The notes under the pieces: generated by a model
The model's database searches: none
Seen by the model: only the letters and a program-made list of their open reading frames with translations
What the model was told of the DNA's origin: nothing
Source of the DNA: Clostridioides difficile_A
GTDB lineage: Bacteria > Bacillota > Clostridia > Peptostreptococcales > Peptostreptococcaceae
Direction: 5' to 3'
DNA length: 64,000 bases
Assembly: GCA_945909635.1 (NCBI GenBank)
Contig: OX246690.1
Span: 1,116,001-1,180,000 of the forward strand
Shown: positions 35,963-44,671 of the stretch, one piece after another
Layout of the letters: the number at the start of each line of letters is the position of its first letter
Numbering within the stretch: the stretch's first letter is position 1
Translations under genes and position numbers: made by a program

Positions 35963-36184
35963 ATGAATGTAAATAATCACAAGTGCCCAGAGTGTGGTGA
36001 ACACAGTAAAAAGTTTGAGATAGTAGAGGAAAATGAGGATTGTGTGACATTTGAATGTTACACTTGTGGAACTATATCTATATTGAAGTATTGTGAAAAC
36101 TGTAAAGAATTTGTATTTGTAAATATTCCAAATAATGTGGAGACATATGAGTATTGTTGTGGAAAATGCAATAATAAGATTTAA
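35963..36184 (+). CDS. Small zinc-ribbon protein (multiple CxxC)
   Basis: A 73-residue protein with CPECGEH, CYTCGT, CENCKEF and CCGKCNNK knuckles, probably two zinc ribbons. AAGGAGGAG precedes the ATG. It could bind nucleic acid or protein; no specific family recognised. It is bracketed by the two copies of the hairpin RNA element, so they may have duplicated around it or share regulation. Confidence 0.75.
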   Translation: MNVNNHKCPECGEHSKKFEIVEENEDCVTFECYTCGTISILKYCENCKEFVFVNIPNNVETYEYCCGKCNNKI

Positions 36185-36224
36185 TATAATAAATATACGT
36201 AATTTCATATATCATTTATACAAA

Positions 36225-36410
36225 TCTCATATAAAATTCACATATAAAATGTATTATATAAATATAGAAAGAACTAGCTTAAAACATAATATAATTACCC
36301 TAAATTTATAATGACAACTCTCCCTCACATCCTCAAATTATAGTTGTCATTATAAAATAACTTGGCTGTTTCAAAATGTGAAATCATTTTAGGAACAGCT
36401 TATTTTTTGC
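36225..36410 (+). ncRNA. Candidate structured small RNA, copy 2, with CCUCCC loop
   Basis: TTTATAATGACAACT (36305-36319) pairs perfectly with AGTTGTCATTATAAA (36342-36356) around a 22-nt loop that keeps CTCCCTCACATCCTCAAAT. Relative to copy 1, a T-A pair has become C-G, a compensatory change that preserves the stem. Promoter-like sequence (ATGTATTATATAAATAT near 36249) and a terminator (GCTGTTTCAAAATG...CATTTTAGGAACAGC, T-rich after, 36365-36408) flank it. Confidence 0.6.
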
Positions 36411-36416
36411 AAAAAT

Positions 36417-36444
36417 AAAGAAGGCAACGGGAAGCCTTCTTTCG
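36417..36444. terminator. Strong hairpin upstream of the nitroreductase gene
   Basis: AAAGAAGGC pairs with GCCTTCTTT around AACGGGAA. T-rich sequence follows on the minus strand, so it may act in that direction or block read-through. From here to 36686 I see only AT-rich sequence leading to the next gene, no other element. Confidence 0.5.
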
Positions 36445-36686
36445 TGTAAAAAAAGTTTAATTTTTTGTTAAGATTTGTTTGTTTATTTTATATTACCTTT
36501 ATAATATGTGTTTATTTGAAGGTTGGCAATGGATTTTGCGCAACTGGTCATTATTAATGTAAAAGTGGAATATTATTAATAAATAATGATTACAAAATTG
36601 TAATTATTATTTGTTAAGTAAATGAGTAAAATATCATATTAATGGGTATATAATTAATAATATACTAGTTTGGGGAGGATAAAATT

Positions 36687-37556
36687 ATGAATTATAAAAC
36701 AATCATATTAAATAGAAAGTCTGTTAGAGAGTACAAGAACACAGATATTAAAGAGGAATATCTTAGTGACATTAAGAAATACTCAGAATCTTGCAAGAAA
36801 CTAGTTCCAGAAATAGATGTTGACATAAGAATTATGAATAGAAATGAAGTTTTTGACAATTTAGATAAAGTGGCAGGATATAAGGGAAATATGATAGATG
36901 CTCCAAGTTATATTATCATATTATCTGATGTAAAAGATAACTATATTGAAAATTCAGGATACATAGGAGAAAGTATAATTTTTAAGGTGACAGAACTTGG
37001 AATAGGCTCTTGTTGGGTTACTTTTGAAGATGGCAAAAAAGTAAGAGAGAAACTTGGAATTGATTCAGATAAAGAAGTAACAGGAATTATAGCAATTGGA
37101 TATGGCGAAAATGTAAGTAATACTAAAGTACTAAACGCTACAAAGACTGGCGAAAATTATTCAAAATCTGATATGCAAGTTGTATTAGACAATGGTTCTT
37201 CTAGACTTGGTGTAGAAGATGTAGTTTACATGGATGAATGGGGAAATGATGCAAGTATAGAAGTATTAGAAGAAAGAGCACTTCTTGAGGCATTCCACTA
37301 TGCAAGATTAGCACCATCTACACTAAACAGACAGCCATGGAGATTTATAGTTGATGGAGGAGTTGTAGTTTTAGCTGTTAGAAAAGATGGGCATACTAGT
37401 CTATATGAAGAAAAAATAGATGTGGGTATTGTTATGCTTTACTTTGCAACAATAATAAGTGCAACTATGTTTGAATTGAAGTGGAATTTAGGTACTCCAG
37501 ACAAAGATTACAAAGTACCAGAAGATTATAAAATAGTTGGATACTGTAATATATAA
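36687..37556 (+). CDS. Nitroreductase-family protein (TM1586-like double-domain type)
   Basis: A 289-residue FMN-dependent nitroreductase-like protein. The N-terminal NRKSVREYKNTDI is the FMN-phosphate motif, AGYKGNMIDAPSYIIILSD and GIGSCWVTFEDGKKVREKLGI are typical, and a second half begins with ALLEAFHYARLAPSTLNRQPWRFIVDGG, a second FMN-site-like block. This two-halves-in-one-chain layout fits the TM1586-type family, where one chain provides a pseudo-dimer. GGGGAGG precedes the ATG. Substrate unknown. Confidence 0.88.
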   Translation: MNYKTIILNRKSVREYKNTDIKEEYLSDIKKYSESCKKLVPEIDVDIRIMNRNEVFDNLDKVAGYKGNMIDAPSYIIILSDVKDNYIENSGYIGESIIFKVTELGIGSCWVTFEDGKKVREKLGIDSDKEVTGIIAIGYGENVSNTKVLNATKTGENYSKSDMQVVLDNGSSRLGVEDVVYMDEWGNDASIEVLEERALLEAFHYARLAPSTLNRQPWRFIVDGGVVVLAVRKDGHTSLYEEKIDVGIVMLYFATIISATMFELKWNLGTPDKDYKVPEDYKIVGYCNI

Positions 37557-37600
37557 GATAATTTAATACTTAATTTAACTACACTTAAATTAATTTTTAT

Positions 37601-37647
37601 AAAAAGTTCAATAACATTCTATAATATAATGTTATTGAACTTTTTTA
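37601..37647 (+). terminator. Terminator after the nitroreductase gene
   Basis: AAAAAGTTCAATAACATT and AATGTTATTGAACTTTTTT form a long perfect stem that doubles as the T run. Confidence 0.9.
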
Positions 37648-37785
37648 TTGTGTAATACAACTTTTTTATTCATTACAGCTATGAATAAAAAAATACCTAT
37701 GAATTTAAATGCTTACAATTTTGTGCATGAATAGAGAGGTATATTATTTTATTAGATTGTATAATTTGCTTGGAGGTAATATCAA

Positions 37786-38652
37786 ATGGAATGGATAAAT
37801 AAATTAAATCAAGCTATTACTTATATTGAAGATAATCTTGAAAGTGGAGTAGATTATGCAGAAGCAGCAAAAATCGCATGTTGTTCAACCTTTCATTTTC
37901 AACGAATGTTTTCATATATTGCAGATGTACCATTATCTGAATATATTAGACGAAGACGTATGACTAAAGCGGCATTTGAACTACAGAATAGTAACATTAA
38001 AATTTTAGAACTATCAGAGAAATATGGTTATGATTCACCAACATCTTTTAATAGAGCTTTTCAAAATATACATGGCATTTCTCCGTCGGCAGCTAGGGCA
38101 AAGGGAGTTGTTTTAAAAGCATATCCTAAGATGACACTGAGTATTTATGTAAAAGGGAATGTAGAAATGCAATATCGTATTGTAGAAAAGAAAGGATTCC
38201 GTATTGTTGGTGTAAAAGAAAGTATGAATATGATTGTAGAAGAGTGTTTTGATAAAGTTCCTAAGTTGTGGGCTAAATCCATAAAAAATGGAACAATTGA
38301 TAAACTTTCAGAATTGATAAATAACGAGCCTCAAGGATTACTAGGAGTTAGTGTATGCACTAATGGTAAAGATTTAGATTACTATATTGCTGCTCCAACA
38401 GATAAGTCTGTATTAGAAAATACATATGAATACTATATACCATCAGGTACATGGGCAGTATTTGAATGTGTATCTCCAATGCCAAATGCTTTGGCAATAC
38501 AAGAATTACAAAAAAGAATTATTACGGAATGGTTACCAAGCTCTGGATATGCATATGCTAATTTGCCAGATATTGAACTTTATCCTAATGGTAATGTCAA
38601 TGCTCCTAATTATACTACAGAAGTTTGGATTCCAATTAGGAAACAACATTAA
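37786..38652 (+). CDS. AraC-family regulator with GyrI-like effector-binding domain
   Basis: A 288-residue Rob/SoxS-like regulator. Residues 8-105 hold two AraC helix-turn-helix motifs (YAEAAKIACCSTFHFQRMFSYIADVPLSEYIRRRRM and ILELSEKYGYDSPTSFNRAFQNIHGISPS). Residues 125-288 form a GyrI-like small-molecule domain ending in VNAPNYTTEVWIPIRKQ. Such proteins sense hydrophobic compounds or drugs. GGAGG precedes the ATG. No efflux gene is adjacent. Confidence 0.92.
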   Translation: MEWINKLNQAITYIEDNLESGVDYAEAAKIACCSTFHFQRMFSYIADVPLSEYIRRRRMTKAAFELQNSNIKILELSEKYGYDSPTSFNRAFQNIHGISPSAARAKGVVLKAYPKMTLSIYVKGNVEMQYRIVEKKGFRIVGVKESMNMIVEECFDKVPKLWAKSIKNGTIDKLSELINNEPQGLLGVSVCTNGKDLDYYIAAPTDKSVLENTYEYYIPSGTWAVFECVSPMPNALAIQELQKRIITEWLPSSGYAYANLPDIELYPNGNVNAPNYTTEVWIPIRKQH

Positions 38653-38683
38653 AGTTAATTAATAACATAATATTTTAAAATTG

Positions 38684-38712
38684 CAGACTTAAAAAGGTCT
38701 GTTATTTTTTTT
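38684..38712 (+). terminator. Terminator after the AraC-type gene
   Basis: CAGACTT-AAAA-AGGTCTG stem followed by TTATTTTTTTT. Confidence 0.75.
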
Positions 38713-38718
38713 GAATAA

Positions 38719-38781
38719 ATGGAAAGTAGACTTTACATAAGAGAAAAATAGTTGTATAATTATGGAAAGTAGACTTTACAT
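38719..38781 (+). promoter_or_regulatory. Promoter flanked by two identical operators of the XRE gene
   Basis: The 20-mer ATGGAAAGTAGACTTTACAT occurs at 38719-38738 and again at 38762-38781. Each contains AAAGTnnACTTT, a dyad. TTTACA (38732-38737, inside copy 1) and TATAAT (38755-38760) are spaced exactly 17 bp, and copy 2 covers the expected start site. This is a textbook layout for autorepression by the downstream XRE protein. Confidence 0.8.
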
Positions 38782-38806
38782 TAATGAGATATTAAAGGAG
38801 AAAAAG

Positions 38807-39004
38807 GTGAAAAATAGATTAGAAGAAATAAGAAAAAAGAGAGGTATAAGGCAAGAAGAACTAGCATCTGCTTTGCAAGTATCAAGACAAACTATAGGTT
38901 CATTAGAAAATGGTAGATATAATCCTTCTATCATATTAGCTTTTAAGATAGCAAGATATTTTGATATGAATATTGAAGAAATATTTATTTATGAGGAGGA
39001 GTAA
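38807..39004 (+). CDS. Small XRE-family repressor
   Basis: A 65-residue helix-turn-helix protein (MKNRLEEIRKKRGIRQEELASALQVSRQTIGSLENGRYNPSIILAFKIARYF...). The longer frame from 38762 runs through the operator copy, so GTG 38807, six bases after AAGGAG, is chosen. It is paired with the membrane protein that follows after 2 nt, a common Firmicute XRE/membrane two-gene module. It probably represses its own promoter through the duplicated 20-mer. Confidence 0.9.
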   Translation: MKNRLEEIRKKRGIRQEELASALQVSRQTIGSLENGRYNPSIILAFKIARYFDMNIEEIFIYEEE

Positions 39005-39006
39005 AA

Positions 39007-39450
39007 ATGAAAAAGAGCAGATTATACATTGGAGTTGGATATTTTGTTTGTGGAATTCTACTTGTTTTATTGGCTATATTTACAGAGTTTTCATTTGAGG
39101 CTTTAATTTGGGGATTATCTGGAGCTGCTTTAGGGCCTGGGGTATGTATGATTTTTCAATATATATATTGGAGTAAGCCAGAAAAATCTGTAGAATATGA
39201 AGAAAAGCTAGAGAATCAAAGAATAGAGATGAATGATGAAAGAAGAATTATGTTACGTGATAAATCTGGACGAATTACTAACCAAATCATGTCTTATATT
39301 TTCGTAATTCTTATAGTTATTGTTTCTGTATTGAGAGTATTCTCTGTAATGATAATAAGTAAGTGGGTTTTAATTGTTCTTGGATTGCTTATTTTATTTC
39401 AATTTATTTGTGGGGTTGTTGTATATAATAAATTAGATAAAAAGTTATAA
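39007..39450 (+). CDS. Four-helix membrane protein paired with XRE repressor
   Basis: A 147-residue protein with four hydrophobic helices (about 8-27, 33-53, 95-115, 121-141) and a charged central loop ending EMNDERRIMLRDKSGRI. Small proteins of this shape (DUF2178-like) commonly follow an XRE gene. Function unknown; GGAGG lies in the end of the XRE gene. Confidence 0.82.
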   Translation: MKKSRLYIGVGYFVCGILLVLLAIFTEFSFEALIWGLSGAALGPGVCMIFQYIYWSKPEKSVEYEEKLENQRIEMNDERRIMLRDKSGRITNQIMSYIFVILIVIVSVLRVFSVMIISKWVLIVLGLLILFQFICGVVVYNKLDKKL

Positions 39451-39532
39451 TACTAAGTATAAAATTATATAAAAGTAAATTAGCTTTAAAGTTTATATTA
39501 GGAGATGAATTTATATAATTGTATAAATTCTT

Positions 39533-39566
39533 AAAGCCACAAGTATTATGTATTGTGGCTTTTTTA
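39533..39566 (+). terminator. Terminator after the XRE/membrane module
   Basis: AAAGCCACAA pairs with TTGTGGCTTT, followed by T run. Confidence 0.88.
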
Positions 39567-39644
39567 TATGGAACTCTATATGTTTTAAAGATAATTACTA
39601 TAGTATACTTACTTATGAATGACTTTTAGATATTATAAAATAGA

Positions 39645-39992
39645 TTAATCTTCGTATAAATCACCACTATTTTCTTTATTCAGAGTTCCTTCTAATTCAA
39701 TCATTAGAAATTTTGTAAGTTTTTTAACTACTGGTCTATGTATTGTATTTTGAGGAACAATGATAAATTCTCCTTCTTTAACTTCTGTCAACCCCTCTAA
39801 AGTTTCTAAATTAAATTTTCCTTCTATTACATAAAACAATTCGTCTGATTTTTCATGAACATGAAAATCTAGACTTCTGTTTGCTACTTGTACAACACTT
39901 AGTATGTTATTATTTATCTTTCCTAATTTTTTGTATACATACAGTTGCTCAATATTATTTACTTCTTCAATTATATTAGTTTTTGATAACAT
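39645..39992 (-). CDS. Small cupin-domain protein
   Basis: A 115-residue single cupin. Motif 1 (DFHVHEKSDELFYVIEGKFNLET) with His-x-His...Glu and motif 2 (GEFIIVPQNTIHRPV) are both present, so a metal site is likely. It is transcribed divergently from a LysR gene across a dyad, so it is the likely regulatory target. Substrate unknown; perhaps an isomerase or binding protein. Confidence 0.9.
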   Translation of the reverse strand: MLSKTNIIEEVNNIEQLYVYKKLGKINNNILSVVQVANRSLDFHVHEKSDELFYVIEGKFNLETLEGLTEVKEGEFIIVPQNTIHRPVVKKLTKFLMIELEGTLNKENSGDLYED

Positions 39993-40070
39993 TAGAGTCT
40001 CCTTTAAATTTTATTTTGTTTGACTTTTACTATACCTGTATGTTAACATCAAATTTATTATTTGTGAAAT

Positions 40071-40094
40071 AGATTGATTTGATTGTATCAATCT
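40071..40094. promoter_or_regulatory. LysR-type dyad between cupin and LysR genes
   Basis: AGATTGAT and ATCAATCT are perfect 8-bp arms with an 8-bp spacer, including the T-N11-A geometry expected for LysR binding. The site lies 29 bp before the LysR start and 79 bp from the cupin start. Confidence 0.65.
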
Positions 40095-40122
40095 GATATT
40101 TAGATAATATGGAGGAATAGAT

Positions 40123-40998
40123 ATGGAATTAAAACATTTGAATACATTTTTAATACTTAGTAAAATTAAAAATTTTACTAAAACTGCTGAATATTTGAAC
40201 TATGCACAATCAAATATTACAGCTCATATACAACAATTAGAAAAAGAATTGGATGTACGTCTCTTTGAACGTATAGGAAAAAGTGTAGCATTGACTAGAG
40301 AAGGTGAGAAGTTGCTTCCATATGCTGAAAAGATGCTTTTATTGTCATCAGATATAGAAAAAATGTATAAAGAGAAAGATAATTATGGGCGTATTGTTAT
40401 TGGAGCATCAGAATCTATTTGTATTTTTAAGTTACCTGAGATTATAAAAATATATAAAGAGAAATATCCAGATGTTGACCTTTTTATAAAAACTCTAGAT
40501 TCTTCTGATTTTGTTCCTTTACTTGCAGATAATACTATTGATATAGCATTTATACTTGATTTACCTATAAATGATAAATCTGCTATTTCTGAATTAAAAA
40601 ATGAGGAGCCTATCTGTGTATTATCAGTTCCAGAAAGTGATGTAGCCTTAAAAGAAAAGGTGTATATTCAGGACTTTCAAAATGTTCCATTCATTTTGAC
40701 AGGAAAGAGTTGTTGTTATAGAAATCTGTTTGAAAAAGAGCTGTCTGAATCATCTATAGCACCTAAAATAGTTCTTGAAACTGGAAGTATTCAGGTAATT
40801 AAACAAACAGTACTTAGTGGACTTGGATTGTGTCTTCTTCCAGAGCTTGCAGTGGAGAAGGAATTAGAAAAACATGAGTTGATTAAGATTCCATTTAATA
40901 CCAACTATAATATTTATTCACAATTAATCTACCATAAAGATAAGTGGCTTTCTAAGAATCTTTGTGATTTTATTTCTATAGTTAAAGAAACATACTAG
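40123..40998 (+). CDS. LysR-family transcriptional regulator
   Basis: A 291-residue LysR protein. Residues 1-60 are the winged helix (MELKHLNTFLILSKIKNFTKTAEYLNYAQSNITAHIQQLEKELDVRLFER), and 88-290 the effector domain. GGAGG precedes ATG. It probably controls the divergent cupin gene through the dyad just upstream, as is usual for LysR proteins. Confidence 0.93.
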   Translation: MELKHLNTFLILSKIKNFTKTAEYLNYAQSNITAHIQQLEKELDVRLFERIGKSVALTREGEKLLPYAEKMLLLSSDIEKMYKEKDNYGRIVIGASESICIFKLPEIIKIYKEKYPDVDLFIKTLDSSDFVPLLADNTIDIAFILDLPINDKSAISELKNEEPICVLSVPESDVALKEKVYIQDFQNVPFILTGKSCCYRNLFEKELSESSIAPKIVLETGSIQVIKQTVLSGLGLCLLPELAVEKELEKHELIKIPFNTNYNIYSQLIYHKDKWLSKNLCDFISIVKETY

Positions 40999-41087
40999 AT
41001 TATTTTAAAACTATTTAATATATTAATGTATTTTGGTTAATAAAGTAATTTAAAATTCAATAAGTATCAATATAAAATTATGATGTC

Positions 41088-41131
41088 AAAAAATAAAAAA
41101 GCCCCTAATCTATTGAATAAATAGCTTTAGG
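41088..41131 (-). terminator. Terminator of tRNA-Leu
   Basis: On the minus strand CCTAAAGCTAT pairs with ATAG-A-TTAGG, followed by GGGCTTTTTTATTTTTT. It lies about 10 nt after the tRNA. Confidence 0.75.
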
Positions 41132-41140
41132 AGTTCTTAA

Positions 41141-41228
41141 TGGTGCCCGAGGCCGGACTCGAACCGGCACGGAGTATTAGTCCGGTGGATTTTGAGTCCA
41201 CTGCGTCTACCAATTCCACCACTCGGGC
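41141..41228 (-). tRNA. tRNA-Leu, anticodon CAA
   Basis: On the minus strand GCCCGAG...CTCGGGC forms the acceptor stem, the anticodon stem GTGGA/TCCAC frames CTCAAAA (anticodon CAA, reading UUG), a long variable arm (CGGACTAATACTCCG) marks a class II tRNA, the T-arm is GCCGGTTCGAGTCCGGC, and CCA is encoded (TGG at 41141-41143). Confidence 0.97.
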
Positions 41229-41321
41229 ATGTCATGTATATTATTATAGCAAAAAAATATATTGTTTGCAACATATTTAATTTTAATATACTATTATTAT
41301 TATGGGAATATTAAATAACAG

Positions 41322-41385
41322 TATATTGGTATATAATATATATGTTAGAAAAATATATTGGTATATAATATATATGTTAGAAAAA
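41322..41385 (+). repeat. Tandem 2 x 32-bp repeat upstream of polA
   Basis: The unit beginning TATATTGGTATATAATATA recurs exactly with a 32-bp period. Each copy has a TATAAT-type -10 (ATATAATAT), so the duplication may double a promoter element for the polA operon. Confidence 0.85.
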
Positions 41386-41411
41386 TAGATAATTTTTAGG
41401 AGTGATATAAT

Positions 41412-44060
41412 TTGGAAAAAAAATTAATTATAATAGATGGAAATTCAATAATAAATAGGGCTTTTTATGCTCTTCCAGAAATGAATAATAAAGAAGGTCT
41501 AAAGACCAATGCTATATATGGTTTTACAACAATGCTATTTAAAATGATTGATATATATAAACCAACACATATAAGTGTAGCTTTTGACAGGAAAGCACCT
41601 ACATTTAGACATCTAGAATATAAAGAATATAAGGCTGGAAGAAAGGGAATGCCAGATGAATTGGCAGAGCAATTACAGCCATTAAAAGATCTTTTAGATA
41701 AATTTAAAATAAACAGATTAGAAATAGATGGTTATGAAGCAGATGATATTATAGGTACTGTTTCTAAAAAGGCAGAAGAAAATGGATATAAGGTATACAT
41801 AGTAACTGGAGATAAAGATGCTATTCAGCTTGCTTCAGATAATACAACTACTCTTATAACAAAAAAAGGAGTTGGAGAAGTAGAAGAATACAACTTTAAT
41901 TCTGTGATTGAAAAGTACGAGATGACTCCAACACAGTTTATAGATTTAAAAGGTCTTATGGGAGATAAGTCAGATAATATACCTGGAGTACCTGGAATAG
42001 GTGAAAAAACAGGTATAAAACTTATAAAGGAGTTCTCTAGTATAGAGAACTTAATAGATAATACAGAGAAGCTTAAAGGTAGTGTAAAAAAGAAAATAGA
42101 AGAAAATAAAGAACTTGCTATTCAAAGTAAAAGACTAGCAACTATTATAAGAGATGTACCAATAGAAGTAAATTTAGACAGTATGATTTTTGGTGATTAC
42201 GATAAAGATGAGCTTTTAGATAAATTTAGATATTTTGGATTTACAAGTCTCTTATCAAGATTGGTTGATTTGGTTGATTCAAATGATACAGAGCAAGTAG
42301 AAGAAAAAATAGAAATATTAAAATTGAAAGAGATAGACAAATTTATAGATGAAGTGAAGGAAAAAGGACAAGTTATTTTAAAAACTGTTAGAGGACAAGG
42401 TAATATACTTGAAAAAAATATAATATATATTTTTATAAGTATAGATGGAGAAAAAATATATTATATAGATTCAGATGAAATAACAAAATTAGATAGTATA
42501 CTTTCAAATAACGAAATTAAAAAATATGGATATAATTTAAAAGATGATTATATATCTCTAAAACCATATAATATAAACTTGGGAAATATGTATTTTGATA
42601 TAACAATAGCTGAGTATTTAATAGATTCAACTTCATCTACTTCATATGATTGTGGTGCAATAGCTATGAAGTACTTATCAAAAAAGGTTAAATCAAAAGA
42701 AGAGTTATTAGGAAAAGGAGTTAAATCTAAAAACTATGAGGATTTAGAATTTGAGGATTTAGCTGAGTACATGGGTCAAATAATATGCACAGTAAAAGAA
42801 ACAGTTCCTATGATGGAAAGAAGTCTAATAGATATGAGTATGGATGGTCTTTTTTATCATGTAGAGATGCCTTTAGTAGAAGTTTTAGGGCATATGGAGT
42901 ATGAAGGCATAAAAGTAGATAAAAGTATCCTAGATGAATTGAGTGTTGAGTTTAAAGAAATAATAGCTACATTAGAAAAGGAAATTTATGAATTATCTGG
43001 AGAGCCATTCAATATAAATTCACCAAAACAACTAGGTGTCATATTATTTGAAAAATTAGAGCTTCCAGTAATCAAAAAAACTAAGACTGGATACTCTACT
43101 AATGCAGATGTTTTAGAAAAATTAAGGGATAAACATCCAATAATAGATAAGATAACTGAGTATAGACAAATAGTAAAGCTAAACTCTACTTATGTTGAAG
43201 GACTTTTAAATATAATAAATCCAGAGAGTAATAGGATTCATTCATCATTTAATCAAACAATAACAACTACAGGAAGAATTTCATCTACAGAACCAAATCT
43301 TCAAAATATACCTATAAAAATGGAAATGGGTAGAAAAATAAGAAAAGTGTTCATTGCGGATGATAATTGTAAGTTGGTTGATGCCGATTACTCACAGGTA
43401 GAACTTAGAGTTCTTGCACATATGAGCCAAGATGAAAATATGATAGAAGCATTTAAACACAATGAAGACATTCATACTAAGACAGCTTCACAAGTTTTCA
43501 ATGTTCCTATGGAAAGTGTCACTAGTGAACTGAGAGGTGCAGCTAAAGCAGTAAACTTTGGGATTATATATGGCAAAAGTGATTTTGGATTGGCTGATGA
43601 TTTAAATATACCTGTGCCAAAAGCAAAAGAGTACATTGAAAGTTATTTTGCTAAATACCATAAAATAAAAGAATTTATGGATATGACAATAGAAAAGGCT
43701 AGTGAAGATGGATATGCTGTAACAATTTTAAACAGAAGAAGATATATACCAGAAATAAAATCAAGTAATTTTATGGAGAGAAACAGAGGAAAAAGATTTG
43801 CGATGAATGCACCAATACAAGGAAGTGCAGCAGATATAATAAAAATTGCAATGATAAATGTTCATAAAAAGTTGGAAGATAATAATTTAAAATCAAAACT
43901 TATACTACAAGTTCACGATGAATTGATAGTTGAAGCAATTGATGATGAAATAGAGATAGTTAAGAAGATAGTAAAAGAGGAAATGGAAAATGCTGTAAGT
44001 ATGGATGTTCACTTAGATGTAGATTTAAATGTCGGTAGTTCTTGGTATGAGACAAAGTAG
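41412..44060 (+). CDS. polA: DNA polymerase I
   Basis: An 882-residue Pol I. Residues 1-290 are the 5'-3' exonuclease (IIDGNSIINRAFYALP, VTGDKDAIQL, GLMGDKSDNIPGVPGIGEKT). Residues 310-470 are the 3'-5' exonuclease fold, but no DxE motif is visible, so proofreading is probably lost, as in many Firmicutes. The polymerase has motif A VDADYSQVELRVLAHM, motif B RGAAKAVNFGIIYG and motif C LQVHDELIVE. Start is TTG, eight bases after TTAGGAGTGAT. First gene of polA-coaE-slt-SBP. Confidence 0.96.
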   Translation: MEKKLIIIDGNSIINRAFYALPEMNNKEGLKTNAIYGFTTMLFKMIDIYKPTHISVAFDRKAPTFRHLEYKEYKAGRKGMPDELAEQLQPLKDLLDKFKINRLEIDGYEADDIIGTVSKKAEENGYKVYIVTGDKDAIQLASDNTTTLITKKGVGEVEEYNFNSVIEKYEMTPTQFIDLKGLMGDKSDNIPGVPGIGEKTGIKLIKEFSSIENLIDNTEKLKGSVKKKIEENKELAIQSKRLATIIRDVPIEVNLDSMIFGDYDKDELLDKFRYFGFTSLLSRLVDLVDSNDTEQVEEKIEILKLKEIDKFIDEVKEKGQVILKTVRGQGNILEKNIIYIFISIDGEKIYYIDSDEITKLDSILSNNEIKKYGYNLKDDYISLKPYNINLGNMYFDITIAEYLIDSTSSTSYDCGAIAMKYLSKKVKSKEELLGKGVKSKNYEDLEFEDLAEYMGQIICTVKETVPMMERSLIDMSMDGLFYHVEMPLVEVLGHMEYEGIKVDKSILDELSVEFKEIIATLEKEIYELSGEPFNINSPKQLGVILFEKLELPVIKKTKTGYSTNADVLEKLRDKHPIIDKITEYRQIVKLNSTYVEGLLNIINPESNRIHSSFNQTITTTGRISSTEPNLQNIPIKMEMGRKIRKVFIADDNCKLVDADYSQVELRVLAHMSQDENMIEAFKHNEDIHTKTASQVFNVPMESVTSELRGAAKAVNFGIIYGKSDFGLADDLNIPVPKAKEYIESYFAKYHKIKEFMDMTIEKASEDGYAVTILNRRRYIPEIKSSNFMERNRGKRFAMNAPIQGSAADIIKIAMINVHKKLEDNNLKSKLILQVHDELIVEAIDDEIEIVKKIVKEEMENAVSMDVHLDVDLNVGSSWYETK

Positions 44061-44068
44061 GTGATTTT

Positions 44069-44671
44069 ATGTTGATATTAGGACTTACAGGAGGAATAGG
44101 CTGTGGAAAAAGCAGCCTATCAAATATATTCAGAAACCTTAATATTTCTATAGTGGATGCAGATATTATATCTAGAAAAATATTTGAAGATAAGATACTA
44201 TTAAAAAAAGTATTTGATTGTTTTGGGCAAAATGTAAAAAATGATGATGGAACATTAAATAGAAAAGCTCTTGGAAGAATCGTTTTTAATGATGAAGAAA
44301 AACTTAGAGAGCTAAATAATTTGACTCATCCACGAATAAGAGAAAAAATAATGAGTGAAATAGATGAAGTAAGAAAAAAAGGCGAAAGTATAGTGATTTT
44401 GGATGCAGCTATATTGGTAGAAAGTGGATTTCTAGAGATGGTTGACAAGCTATTAGTAGTTACTTGTAAACAAGAAGTGCAAATTAGCAGAATAAAGAAT
44501 AGAGATAATTGTAGTGAACAAGAAGCAATTAGTAGGATAAATTCACAAATGAGTCAGGAAGAAAAATCCAAATATGGTGATTATATAATAGATAATTCGG
44601 GAACAATAACTGAATTAGAAAGTAAAGCACACAAATTTATTGAGTACATGAAGGAGAATTGGCGTGAATAG
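44069..44671 (+). CDS. coaE: Dephospho-CoA kinase
   Basis: A 200-residue P-loop kinase, last step of coenzyme A synthesis. It has LTGGIGCGKS at the N-terminus (Walker A), SIVDADIISRKIF, the conserved NLTHPRIREKI and the LID region RIKNRDNCSEQEA. The gap to polA is 8 nt, and it overlaps the next gene by 8 nt; polA-coaE is a conserved Firmicute pair. Confidence 0.95.
   Translation: MLILGLTGGIGCGKSSLSNIFRNLNISIVDADIISRKIFEDKILLKKVFDCFGQNVKNDDGTLNRKALGRIVFNDEEKLRELNNLTHPRIREKIMSEIDEVRKKGESIVILDAAILVESGFLEMVDKLLVVTCKQEVQISRIKNRDNCSEQEAISRINSQMSQEEKSKYGDYIIDNSGTITELESKAHKFIEYMKENWRE

Noticed and set aside
36417..36444. Third member of the CCUCCC hairpin family
   Set aside because: The stem is unrelated and the loop lacks the conserved CTCCCTCACATCCTC sequence.
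38762..38806. ATG 38762 as start of the XRE protein
   Set aside because: It lies inside the second operator copy and has no ribosome binding site, whereas GTG 38807 is well spaced from AAGGAG.
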